Shown piece after piece: positions 1 to 11,314 of a DNA stretch of 64,000 nucleotides; position 1 is the first letter of the stretch, and every line of letters starts with the position of its first letter. The stretch spans positions 27,996,414-28,060,413 of the forward strand of contig OX155961.1 in NCBI GenBank assembly GCA_944548615.1. The letters run 5' to 3'. This DNA comes from Micropterix aruncella. Taxonomy: Eukaryota > Arthropoda > Insecta > Lepidoptera > Micropterigidae. The notes beneath the pieces were generated by a model. That model was not told the DNA's origin. It worked only from the letters and a program-made list of their open reading frames with translations, and did not search any database. Position numbers and translations under genes: made by a program.

Positions 1-397
1 GTTGGGGAGGTTAGGGGGTTAAGGAGGTTTATCGTGCGAGGGGGGTTGTCTGCTTGCTGAGTAAGTCTAGGGGTGACATGACTGTTTTTTTCCCAATATA
101 GTTAAAAACAAATTTCAAAGATTTCAATCATTTCACCGCCATCTGGCGGCATATACTTTTTGTTTACTTTCTCTCACACGTCATTTCACGTACGCGTCGC
201 TCTTCGATTATTGCTGTCCGTTTTCTCCAAGACCTTGATGACATTCCTGATCGTAGATCAAATGAGCATCGCAACGTAATCGAATTAACCCAAAGAAATA
301 TTATTAGTACATAAATAAGAAGTACCATACATCTCTATTTATTCTTAAAACGTCACTCTCAATAAAGTGTCCGTCGATTTCGACGGGTTTCAGCTAG
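1..397 (+). mobile_element. Helitron, 3' part (5' end outside window)
   Basis: The right end shows the Helitron 3' signature: a short hairpin (CCGTCG, loop ATTT, CGACGG at about 370-386), then a spacer, then CTAG at 394-397 followed by T. A G-rich tract near position 1-50 and the phrase AGTCTAGGGGTGACA near 65 recur at 57855-57885 and, reversed, near 40550. This ties the fragment to the family whose 5' end is seen at 57088. No Rep/helicase coding is visible, so it is non-autonomous. The left end lies outside the window. Confidence 0.6.
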
Positions 398-948
398 TTA
401 CCTTGAATTATATATTTTTTAAATTTTTAATTAAAACTGAATCCGAATTCATTAAAGTTCAGAGTGGCCAGTAGTAATATACAGTAAGGACCTACATAAT
501 ACGATTTCGATAATCATATGTAATATATCCGTCAATCAGATCGCGGTGTGCGTGAAGCAAAGTGGGAGCGATTAGGGCGTTACTTGCGATTACTGGCGAT
601 TAATCTGAGGGCAAAAGAAGGAATTGGACTCCGGGGAGAATCAGATTAAATCAATTACCGGTAACGGGTGGGAGGGATTAATACGGGATAAGCTTTTATT
701 GCGGTTGGACGGAGACATTCCCGCAAATACGCTATTAACGGCCAACATGTTCAATTTCAATGACCGACTCGCAGTTCTCGGAATCTGACTCCGGATTAGT
801 AGACAATAGAGAGCAGTGGATTTTCAAGAAAAAATTGTTGTATTCATAATGTGGTTGTGGAAAACGATAGAATAATTTGTCGATGTGAACATCTATACGA
901 ACAATTAGCTCGCCTTTTCATACGAATAAAGCGTTTATTATTATTATA
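398..948. other. No gene recognised
   Basis: AT-rich spacer. Stops occur often in all frames and I see no splice-bounded open segment or repeat copy found elsewhere in the window. Confidence 0.5.
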
Positions 949-1355
949 CAGGTGAGTTTTAATTAACCGGCTTCTTCAAGAGAGTGAATCGGTACGAGCA
1001 AATAAGCAACTTTTGATACAATATTTTGGTGAAACCGAAAAAAAATGTTTGTGATATTTTTTGTTTGAAAATTTGAAGTACTTGTCTTCCAAATAAACGT
1101 TTGAAAAGCTTTTGATCGCGCTGCGCCATTTAGCGGTAGGTAGAACACCGTCAAAAATGCAATATTAGCGATATTTTACTTACCGCTAGATGGCTCATCG
1201 TGCTCAGCGATTTTTATACTAATTTTCATAAAAATAAATTTTTGAAAAAGATTTATTTTTTAAATTGTCTTTTCAATAGTTTTTTATCAAAAGTTGCTCA
1301 CTTGCACGTACTGTTACACCTCATGAAGAATGCCAGTTAATTAAAACTCACTCTG
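949..1355. mobile_element. MITE family A, copy 1 (TA-flanked)
   Basis: The ends are inverted copies of each other for about 70 bp. The left begins CAGGTGAGTTTTAATTAA and the right reads as the reverse complement of CAGAGTGAGTTTTAATTAA. Both sides abut TATA, compatible with a TA target duplication as in Tc1/mariner-derived MITEs. The interior has two short segments resembling CCGCTAGATGGC in opposite orientation. There is no transposase. Further copies lie at 1379, 53515 and (one end only) 55617. Confidence 0.75.
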
Positions 1356-1378
1356 TATATGTTTATGTTTACTATATA

Positions 1379-1722
1379 CAGAATGAGTTTTTAGTTACCG
1401 GCAATCTTGAATTGGGTGAATAAGTACGAGCAAATATACAACTCTTGATAAAAATTGGTGTTTTTTGTTGTTGTTAAAAATAACATAAAAAACGTTAAGC
1501 AAGATAGGGTTAGGAAAAATATCGCTAATATTGTTTATCAGCAATATTTTACCTACCGCTAGATGACGCAGCGCAATCTACACTTGTCATTTTTTAAATA
1601 GATTAAATTTACAAATAAAAAAAAAACCTTTTATTTTTTCCAATTTTTTAAATCAAAAGTTGCCTAACTGCTCGTAGTGATTCGTCCTCTTCAAGGAAGC
1701 CGGTAACTAAAAACTCATTATA
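1379..1722. mobile_element. MITE family A, copy 2
   Basis: It has the same inverted-repeat design as the neighbouring copy: the left starts CAGAATGAGTTTTTAGTTAC and the right ends as its inverse near 1719. Only about 23 bp of TATA-rich sequence separates the two copies. The ends match each other better than they match copy 1, so it is probably a separate insertion or subfamily. Confidence 0.7.
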
Positions 1723-1739
1723 ATGTATATACGTATATC

Positions 1740-1934
1740 CATGTCCATATTTACAGTCATGTTATTTGAATATGTCCATTAATATGATATATGTCAATTT
1801 AGAGGATATATGATTAATACGTTATACGTATATCCAATAATATGGTATATGTCCAATAATATGATGTATCTCCATTTATATGATTTATGTCCATTAACAT
1901 GATATATGTCCAATAATATGATGTATGTTCATTA
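1740..1934. repeat. Minisatellite, about 20-bp unit (left block)
   Basis: Imperfect tandem copies of a unit resembling ATGTCCAATAATATGATAT. The same unit reappears at 2618-2665, after a retrotransposon tail, so the array appears to have been split by that insertion. Confidence 0.75.
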
Positions 1935-2161
1935 ATACACGCGGTAATTCCCTTTTATGCGTGCCCCGAACAAGACTGGCAAAAGTACAGAAGAGTTACT
2001 TATACCTCAGCATTAAATTCTACAATTTACCTCCTACCACTATCAAACAACTGGAGGACAAACAATTTAAAAAAAGCATTAAGGAGATGCTGATAGGCCA
2101 CCCTTTCTATAATCTGACCGAATTCGAGGGCCATGACTTTGCAAATATTGTACCAATTTGA
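1934..2161 (+). pseudogene. Non-LTR retrotransposon RT C-terminus (fragment)
   Basis: The last 75 or so codons of a reverse-transcriptase ORF: TRGNSLL near the start, then RTRLAKVQKSYLYLSIKFYN, LPPTTIKQL and FKKSIKEML. This order (arginine-rich strip, Q-S motif, YN-LP, F-K-x-LK) is what CR1/Jockey/L2-type ORF2 proteins show at their C-terminus. It ends at a normal stop. About 450 bp of AT-rich 3' UTR follows, to near 2617 where GTAAT repeats form a tail. The 5' part is truncated exactly where the minisatellite begins. Confidence 0.6.
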
Positions 2162-2617
2162 ATGATAATTATATATGTACTTTTAGTATTTAAATGTAAG
2201 ATTTAGCTTTAGTTTGATTATTTACCAACTTGCTTCCTACTTTGGATGTTACTATGTACAGTTTTTAGTACGTATATATTCGATTTATTGACTTTTTCAA
2301 TTGTTACGCTTCTGCTTTGATTATTAAACTTTTTAACTGACTATTTAAATTATTGTGTGTTTAGTAGGTAGCCATCAGAATTATTAACTATTTTATTAAA
2401 TAAGCCTTTCATTTGTTTTGTAATACGATTCTATGACGAATAACTTTTAGTAGATTCCAAAGTTTCTTAGATACTATATATTTAAAAAAATTAATAAGTA
2501 AAGATTAAAGTCGTAATGATACTTACTACTTAAAACACAAATACTTTGACACGTCCAAGAGCGGTTTTTAGCCGCCAATTAGACACGACGTAAATGTAAT
2601 GTAATGTAAAAAATATA

Positions 2618-2665
2618 ATATGATATGTGTCCAATAAAGTCTTTTATGTCCATATATGCGGTTTT
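2618..2665. repeat. Minisatellite, right block
   Basis: Two or three further copies of the ATGTCCA-type unit seen at 1740-1934, on the far side of the retrotransposon tail. Confidence 0.6.
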
Positions 2666-2939
2666 CCGAGTGTAACAAAACTCTTACATCTTTGCAAACT
2701 TACGACCCGCGCGCCTTAATTTGGTATCGCTGTGTAAAGGAAATACGCATTTACATGCATGTGTCGCGTCAATAGATGGTGCGTGACAAAATCGGAGCTG
2801 AATTTAGCCTCGCGCAAGGTGTTCAAATAGGCGTAGCCTGTCAGTACGTTTGTCGATCAGAAACTGGCCGTATTTGAGGGTTCCTAATAGTTTTGTGTAG
2901 CTTGGTAGCCAATTTTTACGTCATCTTGGCCTGCCCAAC

Positions 2940-3420
2940 TTTCAGTTCAACTTCCATCTGGTATCCTCCTCGTAGAGCTTCTACCACGGCTGTAATCTGC
3001 AGTCAGAGGCGGATTTTGGAGAACAGCTCGGATGAACTGGGGGGTTGTTGCACTTTTCGATTTGCTAGACACGCTGCTCATCTGGTGAATAACCGTAGGG
3101 GGAGGGGGGTATGGAGACGTATGTTTTCTATGACTGCGGGGGTAGTTGTCTACCTGACGTCGTCTATACTTGAAACGATCCGTTGGCCACCCGATTTCGA
3201 GTGACCCTGACGGGCAAAGGGGACCTAGGTCGGTGATATATTCTAACTGAATTACGGCGTACGTCAGATAGAGGCCTTGCAAGCGACCTCGAATCCGTGA
3301 CAAGACTGGAAAACAGAGAAATACTGCCAAATCTGGTAGTGAGGGCACGAGGCCAGCCCGTTGTTTTCGCTTCCCAGTGCCTCGCTGTAAGGCGTTGAAC
3401 TCCCACGGCCATGTTGGCAT
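2940..3420. repeat. Unclassified interspersed repeat X, copy 1
   Basis: GC-richer than its surroundings. The stretch around 3110-3205 (TATGTTTTCTATG ... CTTGAAACGA ... GGCCACCC) aligns with 38015-38105. A second shared patch (GCAAGCGACCTCGA) lies near 3278 and 38190. No reading frame stays open through it. It may be a retrotransposon UTR or a decayed ORF1; I cannot assign a family. Confidence 0.5.
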
Positions 3421-4517
3421 AGTTAGGCTATGGAAAGTATTGTCCTTAAATCTCTGAGTTCACTCCATGCTTGAAAAAATGATCGAATATCGTTAAGACG
3501 TCCTAGGATGGCGGGTTCACCTGCAGATGCCCGACAACTCACCTTACTTAAGCTCTGAAGAATATCTGTTTACTGTCATTAAGAAAATGCTTCAAAAATA
3601 TTATTGCTCAACCAGAAATAGTCTGATTTTAATAATAACTCAGCTGTGGCTCCATTATCAAAAACTGTTTTTTTTGTGAAAGATAGTTTCCTTCGTACTA
3701 AATGGAATTAATTTTATTATAATTTCTAACGCTGGATACAGAAGATTAGTGAATATCAACATTAAACAATAAACACCTCATTTCAAGAAAAACACTGTTT
3801 TCCCATTTGATTTGGTCGCCACTGTTATATCCACAATACACCCATTTGGGGTTTCAATGTTTGACTTCATACCAAGTGGCAGTAATGAGATTTTGTGATA
3901 TCCGAGTTTCAATCACCGTAACTTATCGTTAAAAGCCAAATCGTCATTTTGAACTTATTCTGACTATATAATTAGTACAGATTTCAAGTCGACTGCCAGA
4001 CGCACAGAATCGGACACGTTTTGATGACATGTTCCGTTCCAAAGTACATGCAACATATTATATAGAGATAATTTCCTCCTCATTATTCACAGTTGTTTTT
4101 TCAGTAGAACGTCCCGTGTAAGTGTGCCGTTGTTCTGTCTAAATTACCCCTCCCGTGCTCCCCTTATTTTAGCCATTTATATTTAATATTACCTTTCTTC
4201 TTGTATCGCCTTCAGGCTTACTATTAACGTAGTTCCAAAGTTTCTCACTTTATTGAACTGACTTTTAGCTTCATATCTAATTACGTAACGGACACAGACG
4301 TTTCCGATGAAATGGTAGTCACTCACAACTTTTAAATTACAAAAGAAACTTAACGGAACGCTTACAGTTAGGGAGGGAAATTATTTGTAAAATAGCTCTC
4401 AAAGAAGCATGGAATGAAAAGTGGTGAAGTGATATTATTATTTTTATTATTTATTACGTAGCCGGCGATTCGGGAGGGGGTCGCCCTCGCAGCCAATACG
4501 CTGCTGTCGGTGCCGCT
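3421..4517. other. No gene recognised
   Basis: AT-rich spacer. Near 4427-4517 an ATT-rich tract is followed by a GC-rich piece (TAGCCGGCGATTCGGG) that resembles a minus-strand LINE 3' end abutting the next Helitron, but it is too short to assign. Confidence 0.4.
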
Positions 4518-5345
4518 GCTGACCCGTGCCCACTTCGTTGGGCGGTAAAACTTTTTACCTGTGATGAAATTATGAGTGTGGTTCGGACTGAGTGCTATGA
4601 TTTATTTCCTGACTGCCAAAAGAAGGGTTATATTTTTACTGCATATGTATGTATGTATTTGCATGCCAATTTGACTATAATACCGTTATTTGTGAGGGTC
4701 TTCTTGTGAGTGTTTTATTTGTGAGCTTATTAGCTCTTTAACTATTTATGCAGTAAAAGGGAAATTATATGCAATAAAAGGGAAAATTCTTTTGTTTTAA
4801 ACACTTGCGACGATACATTTACTTATTTTGATACATAATTGTTGATAATATGACCAATAAACATGACCTAACGATTAAAATTATTTAAAAAAATATAAAA
4901 TACTACTTTTTGCGACTTAAATATAATAATAATAATAATATTAATAATTTTATTCATTCAAAACATAAATTTACAATTTTATTAGTTGCAGAATCTGCCT
5001 AACTAGGCCATAGCCTATATAAAAATGAGACATATGCTGTCGCTGACTTTTTTGTAGGAATTATCAAGCTCTACAACTTTTCTCTAGAACTTAATCATAT
5101 ATCTCTCATCGTTAAGGCAGCGTTAGTTAGAAACGTTTTCATTCGACCGTTTATTCTCCGACTTACTTTGCAAATCCGACTACCACGAAAAAGTCTTTAT
5201 ATTTCTCGGATTAATATATAGCCTATGTCACTTACAAATAACGTAACTTTCTATTGATGAAAAAATTTTCAAAATCGGTTCAGTAGATCCAGAGATTACT
5301 TCCTACAACGTCACAAACTTTACCTCTTTATAATATTAGTATAGA
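4518..5345 (-). mobile_element. Helitron family H1, copy 1
   Basis: On the minus strand it starts TCTATACTAATATTATAAAG (complement of 5326-5345) and runs to the conserved 3' block containing the GCCCA/TGGGC hairpin near 4521-4545. The terminal CTAG is mutated or lost at the left edge. The internal text matches copies at 11315, 32801 and 59488. About 100 bp is inserted near 4922-5025. There are no coding sequences. Confidence 0.7.
4922..5025 (-). mobile_element. 5'-truncated LINE tail nested in the Helitron
   Basis: Sister Helitrons read straight from the ACTTAAATATAA block into GACATATGCTGTCGCTG. Here about 100 bp intervenes. It starts with a TAA-type tract and contains TCTGCCTAACTAGGCC, a phrase also present near 46108. 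The tract at the left implies minus-strand insertion of a LINE 3' end, with ATATAA at both borders as a possible TSD. Confidence 0.55.
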
Positions 5346-5872
5346 TTAAGTATACATTTAGTATCAGTAAAATATAAACAACCTTCCGTACTTTAACGAC
5401 TCCTCGTTATAAAATTGTAGTATCTAAGTATAGTCTAGGTTGTTAAGTTAGGTTTCGAAATCTAAGTAGCTCAAAAAGCGACCATGGATGCTCCCGATCC
5501 TATTTTATCGATTATTTATTTTATTGCCAACTGTGTTAGTTGTATATCTTGGCATGCATGGTAAACTAGTGGCTAATAAACACAATTCCTCTCTAGTACA
5601 GATAGGCAAAATCTTCCCTTCCGCCCTATATAATGTACGATGATTGATGTCGGAAATATACCCGGTGCTGAATTTGTGGATATTATTTTTAATTTGTGAT
5701 CAGGATCGAATTAAATTGATAGGGAACATTAAATTCTTAGTAACATGGAATACTTAATTTTAAGTTCTTACAACCAGTAAAAATGGAAAAAAGTATATAT
5801 TTAATTGTCCTATAACCTTATTAAAAATACTAATCTAACTTGGATCCATCCAGCTAACACGAACTATAATTT
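5346..5872. other. No gene recognised
   Basis: AT-rich spacer with no convincing open frame or repeat match. Confidence 0.4.
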
Positions 5873-6079
5873 ATGCAGAAATTAGAACAATATATAGAAA
5901 GCCTTAAATGTCCCATCGCGCCGAACTCGTCACCCAAGGGTATTCAATGTACCCAGACTCCATACAAATCAAGCAAGGAATTCAACTCAACACATCAAAT
6001 TATGGAAGCCTACGATGAATCGTTTCAGGAACTAGACATATTCTCAATGAGCAAAAACGAGTTTTTATCAGAGCGGTAA
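5873..6079 (+). CDS. Unrecognised 68-codon open frame
   Basis: Starts at an ATG with an in-frame TAA two codons upstream and ends at TAA. The product is hydrophilic and rich in S, K, E and Q, with no membrane segment or motif I know. It is followed by a CA-rich tract and a TAAAA-type tract (6420-6445), an arrangement also seen after decayed retrotransposons. It could be the end of a degenerate element or chance. Confidence 0.12.
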   Translation: MQKLEQYIESLKCPIAPNSSPKGIQCTQTPYKSSKEFNSTHQIMEAYDESFQELDIFSMSKNEFLSER

Positions 6080-6109
6080 TAGACCAGACCATAAAAGCTT
6101 GAACAGATA

Positions 6110-6250
6110 CATACCTGTGCAGAATCACACACTCTCATATATACACAACTATGACACATACAAGTAGATGTACTTACACACACCCATTAAACACACATCA
6201 CAATCACACATATAAACACACTCATCCTACTCTATCATACACACTCACAA
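6110..6250. repeat. CA-rich low-complexity tract
   Basis: Irregular ACACAC and ATACAC runs, similar in texture to 21315-21430. Confidence 0.6.
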
Positions 6251-6659
6251 ATCGAGATAACATGATTATATAAGGTAATATAATATATAAATATTATTAC
6301 ACAACATCACGCACATAAATGATAAACTGTATATTATCAGGAGACTATTTTGGCCGTAATATTGTTATTATTATTTTTCTAACTTAAGACCCGAGCGCTG
6401 TTTTTCTCTTTTGTTGGAATAAAATAAAATAAAATATAATAAAAAAAATTATATATGTAATTATTGTTTTTTTTTTGTGTTTAACATTGCACTTATAATA
6501 AGTTGTCTTTGAATATTTTAGCTTCAGGACACTTTTGATCACCAAACCGATTTCGCCATATAACCGATGCGTATTCGAGGACGCTACGTACGTATGCGAA
6601 GTAATATATGGCTTCAAATATAGCAAGGAAAATTCGCAAATAAAAATAAATTAATCATT

Positions 6660-7160
6660 AATGGCGTCTATAAGAAACATCCAAAGCACCTATATAAGAA
6701 ACATCCAAAGCGACCGCCAGCACTATCAGCGTATACAGTGAAGGGGATTCCATTAACATACTTCTTAATACAAGACATTGTTATCCATGCGGCAAATTGC
6801 GGCGGGGTTCGGTTGTGCCGCTCTATCTCTGCTTATTTACTAGCGTTAGAGAGGGATGAATGGAAAAAGGACAGCGCGACCGACCGCCTAAAGCGTCATC
6901 TCTTTATATTCGGCGGACGCAAAAAGCTTTCGGAGACCAGACGTTTTATCTACCGCTCTTAGGACCCCACCGACAATGCGGGGACCGAGCGAGGAGCGGC
7001 GCGTTTTTGCGGATACATTCAGAGGGGAAATGTCGATTTTCCGGATAACAATCGCGCCTCTCCGCCCTGTGTTGTGGCGGTCGCGTTGGTCCCTAATGCG
7101 ACAGAAAAAAGCCGCTCAGGCCACAGTGTTTGAATAGCGGTACTGTCAAAGTATTTCATA
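6660..7160. other. GC-richer segment of unknown origin
   Basis: Starts with a short direct repeat (TATAAGAAACATCCAAAGC twice, near 6670 and 6692). It then contains several CpG-rich stretches (about 6790-7120) and short open frames on both strands that do not resemble known proteins. It may be a transposon interior or UTR; no ends were identified. Confidence 0.3.
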
Positions 7161-7321
7161 TTGTTTAATATTATAATGTAATGAAATAATATTTTCAGTA
7201 GTAATAAATCATGCAAATTAAACCTAATAGGGAGCTACATACAGCAGCACCAGAATAACAAATAGTATAGGATTTCATGACGTCCTAGCTGGTAATGCGG
7301 TCGAAATACTATTTGCGCAGC

Positions 7322-7380
7322 AGTCACACTATTCAGTATTCAGTAGGTATTCAGTATTCAGTATTCAGTATTCAATTTAT
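7322..7380. repeat. Short tandem repeat, TATTCAG unit
   Basis: About seven near-perfect copies of ATTCAGT-type 7-9 bp units. Confidence 0.8.
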
Positions 7381-7589
7381 TCATTCAGAATATACAATAA
7401 AAGCATGAATTATGAATTAAAGCTAATTATCGCATATTAGAATTCGTCAGTTTAAATGTAGATATAAAACGATTAAAGCATAAATATTAATTCGACAATA
7501 GTGTTGACTAAAGTCGGCTTTACACGGACGACAAATAAAAAAAATTAAAAAAATAGAACTGAAACCATGTACATGAGTATACATATAAC

Positions 7590-8070
7590 ATAGATAATTA
7601 TTATAAGAATAGTCATCAAGCACTTTATACAAAAAAATCACACAATAGGAAGTATCAAAACAAAATTGGAAAAAACAACGTATTTATATGATCAGGTATT
7701 TTACATTACACATTGTAATCTACATATAAAATATTAAATTCATAATATTATTATTAAACAATAAGAACTAAAATGAGGTACCTGAAAGTTACATATTAAT
7801 GTTATTCCCATTTGAAAGAATTGGCATGCTCAAAAAAATCACCCAGCTTATAGAAAGCATGTGTGGATTGTAGCTTTAGTTTAATAAATCTTTTAAACGT
7901 CTTTGTTTCCATCTTTCTTGTGGAGAGTGGTAGCTGGTTAAAGAGCGTATAGCCCAAATATCCAAAGGACTTTTGTGTCTGCGTAAGGCATACTTTAGGC
8001 AGGATAAAGGCCACTCTAATTGAAAAACGCTCTCTTAGCGATATAACGTAGCGCACCGCTTTAATGCTGA
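7590..8070 (-). pseudogene. Non-LTR retrotransposon 3' end (RT C-terminus plus UTR)
   Basis: The minus strand encodes about 84 residues ending at 7802: RYVISLRERFSIRVAF, TQTQKSFGYLGYTLFNQLPL, TFKRFIKLKL. This follows the usual RT C-terminal order (basic strip, QKS, FNQLP, FKRF-K-KL). The downstream UTR (7590-7800) aligns with 44370-44640, which is a second, shorter copy of the same family in the same orientation. The 5' truncation is near 8070. Confidence 0.6.
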
Positions 8071-8260
8071 ATTATTACTAAATGACAACGTGTTCACAAT
8101 AACTACGTAAAAAAAAATGCTTGTGTTTAACAATGAGGCAAGAGTAAAGATTGTCTAATGTGACTAATATCAATACAAGAGAACATCTTAGAATATATAC
8201 ATAGATACTAGCGACAATATTAGAGAATTTTAAAACGGAAAACTAGAAGAGTTGAAAGTG

Positions 8261-9576
8261 TACCTTCTGTCTAAAAAGTTCCGGGAATTTAGAATTTAAA
8301 AAGATTCTGTTAATGATTTCAAAAAAATAAAAATTTCACTGCCTTTATTTACTCTATGCCTAGAATGCGGGCGAAATGTCAGCCATTTTGATTAGAACAG
8401 CAATTGAATTGTAAACCTTAGTAGTGCGCCACGATTTTCACAATGAACCAAAGTATTGAACAAAGAGTTTGCCTTAAATTTTGTGTTGCGAATGGATTTT
8501 CGTGTGCCAATTCCCTAAAAATGTTAGAAAAGGCTTATGGTGAATCAGTTCTATCCAAAACACGGATGTACGAGTGGTACAAAGCATTTAAGGAGGGCCG
8601 AGAGATCGTCGAAGACAAGCCTCGTTCCGGGCGACCTTCGACCTCTTCAAAAGACGAAAATATCGAAAAAGTCAAAGAAATTGTGCTCCGTAATCGCCAT
8701 TCCAGCTTAAAAGAGAGATAGCACGTAGCCTGAACCTGAAGTCTCATGAGTCCATTCGCTCGATTTTGGTAAACAAATTGGGCATGAGACGCATCGCCGC
8801 TCGGCTCGTTCCAAAGGAGTTGAATTTTCTACAACAACAGTACCGCAAACAAACTTCTTTAGACATGCTGGATCGCGTCGATTCTGATCTCACATTCATA
8901 GAACGCATTATAACTGGCGATGAGACATGGGTCTATGAATTTGATATGCAAACAAGTCAACAGGCATCAGAGTGGAGGACAAAAAACGAGCCAAAACCGA
9001 AAAAACCACGATAAAGTCGTTCAAAAGTCAAACTGATGTTCATTGTTTTCTTTGACATTCGCGGTTTAGTCCATCACGAATTCGTTCCAGAAGGACTAAC
9101 GGTCATTAAGGAAGATTATTTGGCCGTTTTGAAGCGTTTACGTGAGAAAATCCGTCAAAAACGGCCTGAATTGTGGATCAACAATTCGTGGATTTTCCAC
9201 GACGATAATGCACCGTCGCATAGAGCAGCAATTGTGACCGAATTTACGGCCAAAAACGCGACAAATACAATTAATCAACCACCGTATTCACCAGATTTGG
9301 CCCTGTCAGACTTCTTTCTGTTCCCAAAACTAAAATTTCCTCTTCGTGGTACCCGTTTTGAGTCCATAGAGTCCATTAAAGAAAATTCGTGGAAGCAATT
9401 GAAGGCTATACCGAAAAACGCCTACAAAAAGTGTTTTGAAGATTGAAAAAAACGCTGGCGAATGTGTGTTGCATCAAATGGGGACTACTTTGAAGGTTAT
9501 AAAATAAACATTGACGATTAAACGAAAATTGTGTGTTTTAATTAATAATTCCCGGTACTTTTTAGACAGAGTAGTA
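8261..9576 (+). mobile_element. mariner-type DNA transposon (decayed)
   Basis: TA flanks both ends. The left terminus contains CTGTCTAAAAAGTTCCGGG and the right is its inverse with one change (CCCGGTACTTTTTAGACAG). Length is about 1.3 kb, normal for mariner. It encloses a single transposase ORF on the plus strand with four visible lesions, so it is immobile unless trans-mobilised. Confidence 0.92.
8443..9521 (+). pseudogene. mariner transposase (D,D34D), inactivated
   Basis: Starts MNQSIEQRVCLKFC. The N-terminal paired helix-turn-helix region (about residues 1-110) includes WYKAFKEGRE and DKPRSGRPST. The catalytic domain shows ITGDETW (first Asp), HDDNAPSH (second) and SPDLALSDFF (third). 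I count 34 residues between the second and third Asp, so it is mariner D34D. The C-terminus matches family length: FEDxKKRW, GDYFEG. Lesions: a 2-nt insertion near 8712-8717 shifts frame inside the DNA-binding region; in-frame stops occur at 9012-9014 and at 9444-9446, where a Trp is expected. It normally performs cut-and-paste at TA sites; this copy cannot make full-length protein. Confidence 0.93.
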
Positions 9577-10405
9577 TAACTCTGTTCAGATTTTTTAAAC
9601 AGCATGAGTTTTTAGAATTTTATTTCTTACCGATGTTAAAAAAAACGAGGCACAATCACACGAGAAAAATAACAGGCACAAAGAGAAAAATAACAGGCAA
9701 TATTAAGTTACTTCTAATTAGGGATATAATATTTGATCAAAGGTTGAGTAAAGAAACACTTTCTAAAATTTTGCAATATTACACATTATTTTCTCGTACA
9801 TATTATATATTAAAATGTAGTGTTAATACTGTGCTTATATACTTGTGTATAATAATACCTTTTTTTCTACTTAAATTTATCGAATATAATGCAAAGTATA
9901 TAAATAAAAATAAAAAATTGTTTTGTTTTAATAGCATACTTTTTTCTACTTTTTATTTTTAGTTTTAATTTGTGTAAAAACCCATTTGCTAGACTACATC
10001 CTTTGTTAGTTTAAAAAAAACTGAAAATTGGTCAAATGCGTCAGTTTGCGCGTCAACAAAAAATGTTAACTCAGCACAGCAACATACAGACCTTCTAGTC
10101 CTGCCCTAGATGGTTGTGCGATTTCGCCTCATTTCGGATATGCTAGCAAATTTATATGCATAGAGCTATGTTTTTTTCAGTATAAAAATGTTTCTTTTTA
10201 TCGATTCTGCATATATAATAGTATGTATGTGCATGCCTTTTTTTGTACATTACTTTATAAAATAAAAATAACTAAATCATTAAAAATAAAAATGTTTTAA
10301 TATTTGCATTTAAGTGTAATTAGTAGGTACCTAATAAATAATTATCATGTGATATGAGTTTTATAGTGGACAAGTGGTTCACTCATTTATAAAATCAAAG
10401 ATAAG
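9577..10405. other. No gene recognised
   Basis: AT-rich. A 109-codon open frame at 9633-9962 is composed almost only of K, N, I, F, L and Y codons and looks like chance in AT-rich DNA. Confidence 0.45.
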
Positions 10406-10492
10406 CTTCGTTTGATTCGCGCACAGGCGAATGAAACGAAGATCTGCCAGAATCACCTGGGCCCTAGACATGGGCCCAGGTGATTTCTGGCA
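10406..10492. repeat. Two adjacent stem-loop palindromes
   Basis: First: 10406-10420 pairs with 10427-10441 (15-nt arms, one mismatch, 6-nt loop). Second: 10445-10464 pairs with 10472-10492 (20 versus 21 nt, one bulge, otherwise perfect, core CACCTGGGCCC, 7-nt loop). Only three nucleotides separate them. Confidence 0.9.
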
Positions 10493-10599
10493 AATCCTCC
10501 AAGTGGCAAATGCCCCTAACTATCGATCGAATCGAATCAGGAATAATTCTAGAAGATGCACATAAATATTTTCCACTATGGCGGAACCTCTAGAAGCAG

Positions 10600-10731
10600 T
10601 GTATGTCAACTATTTTGAAAGACAATTTTGCCGACCAAAGGTTGGATACTTCTCGAGCAATGCATATAAAGTGGACTGTTTTGTAAGAGAATTTGGCTGA
10701 CCAAAGGTTGGATACTTCTTGTGCAAATTGT
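10600..10731. repeat. 66-bp imperfect tandem duplication
   Basis: The block around GACCAAAGGTTGGATACTTC is present at 10633 and 10699, 66 bp apart, with matching flanks. It creates an internal duplication in a 70-codon minus-strand frame that resembles nothing known. Confidence 0.7.
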
Positions 10732-10802
10732 TGTAGATAGGCATCGACGCGGCACCTCATTATCTTACACGCTTCCGCGATTGCGCCATATCCGCTTGGC
10801 AA

Positions 10803-11314
10803 TTAACTATTAATGCTTTTTGCCTCTCTCCCCATTTTGCAAATAATAAACAAATAGAGGCAACTGCTCTTCTGCCTCGTTCCGGATATGGTTGGCTGTA
10901 GCTAGTACTTTATTTCCAGCGCCATCAAACGTCAGGAAGTACTGAAATATTTCTTACTGTTGGCGCACAGTGGTCGGATACCTACATAGTAATAAAACAA
11001 AAATATTTACGGAAAAGGCATACTTGAAATATATAGCTTTCTGGTGAGTTAATTGTTTGAGTTTATAAATGAAAAATTCTTAAGTTTCATGTTATACAGC
11101 TGTGGTCATTACAACATACCATAATCATATGCACGATTAATGTTACACGAATATTTTAAACTTATCTAAGGTTAGATAAGGAAACAAATAATGACGTTCC
11201 TATTAAATAAATCAACAAATTGACTCGTCCCAATCCCATGCAACCCAAGGTACGTCAGAAGTGTAACTAGGCTTACGCCTGTGCCTAGATGTGCTAATTG
11301 AGACTTATTTAAGA
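10803..11314. other. No gene recognised
   Basis: AT-rich spacer up to the next Helitron; no open segment of note. Confidence 0.4.

Noticed and set aside
9633..9962. 109-codon plus-strand frame
   Set aside because: Composition is dominated by K, N, I, F, L and Y as expected of AT-rich non-coding DNA; no motif.
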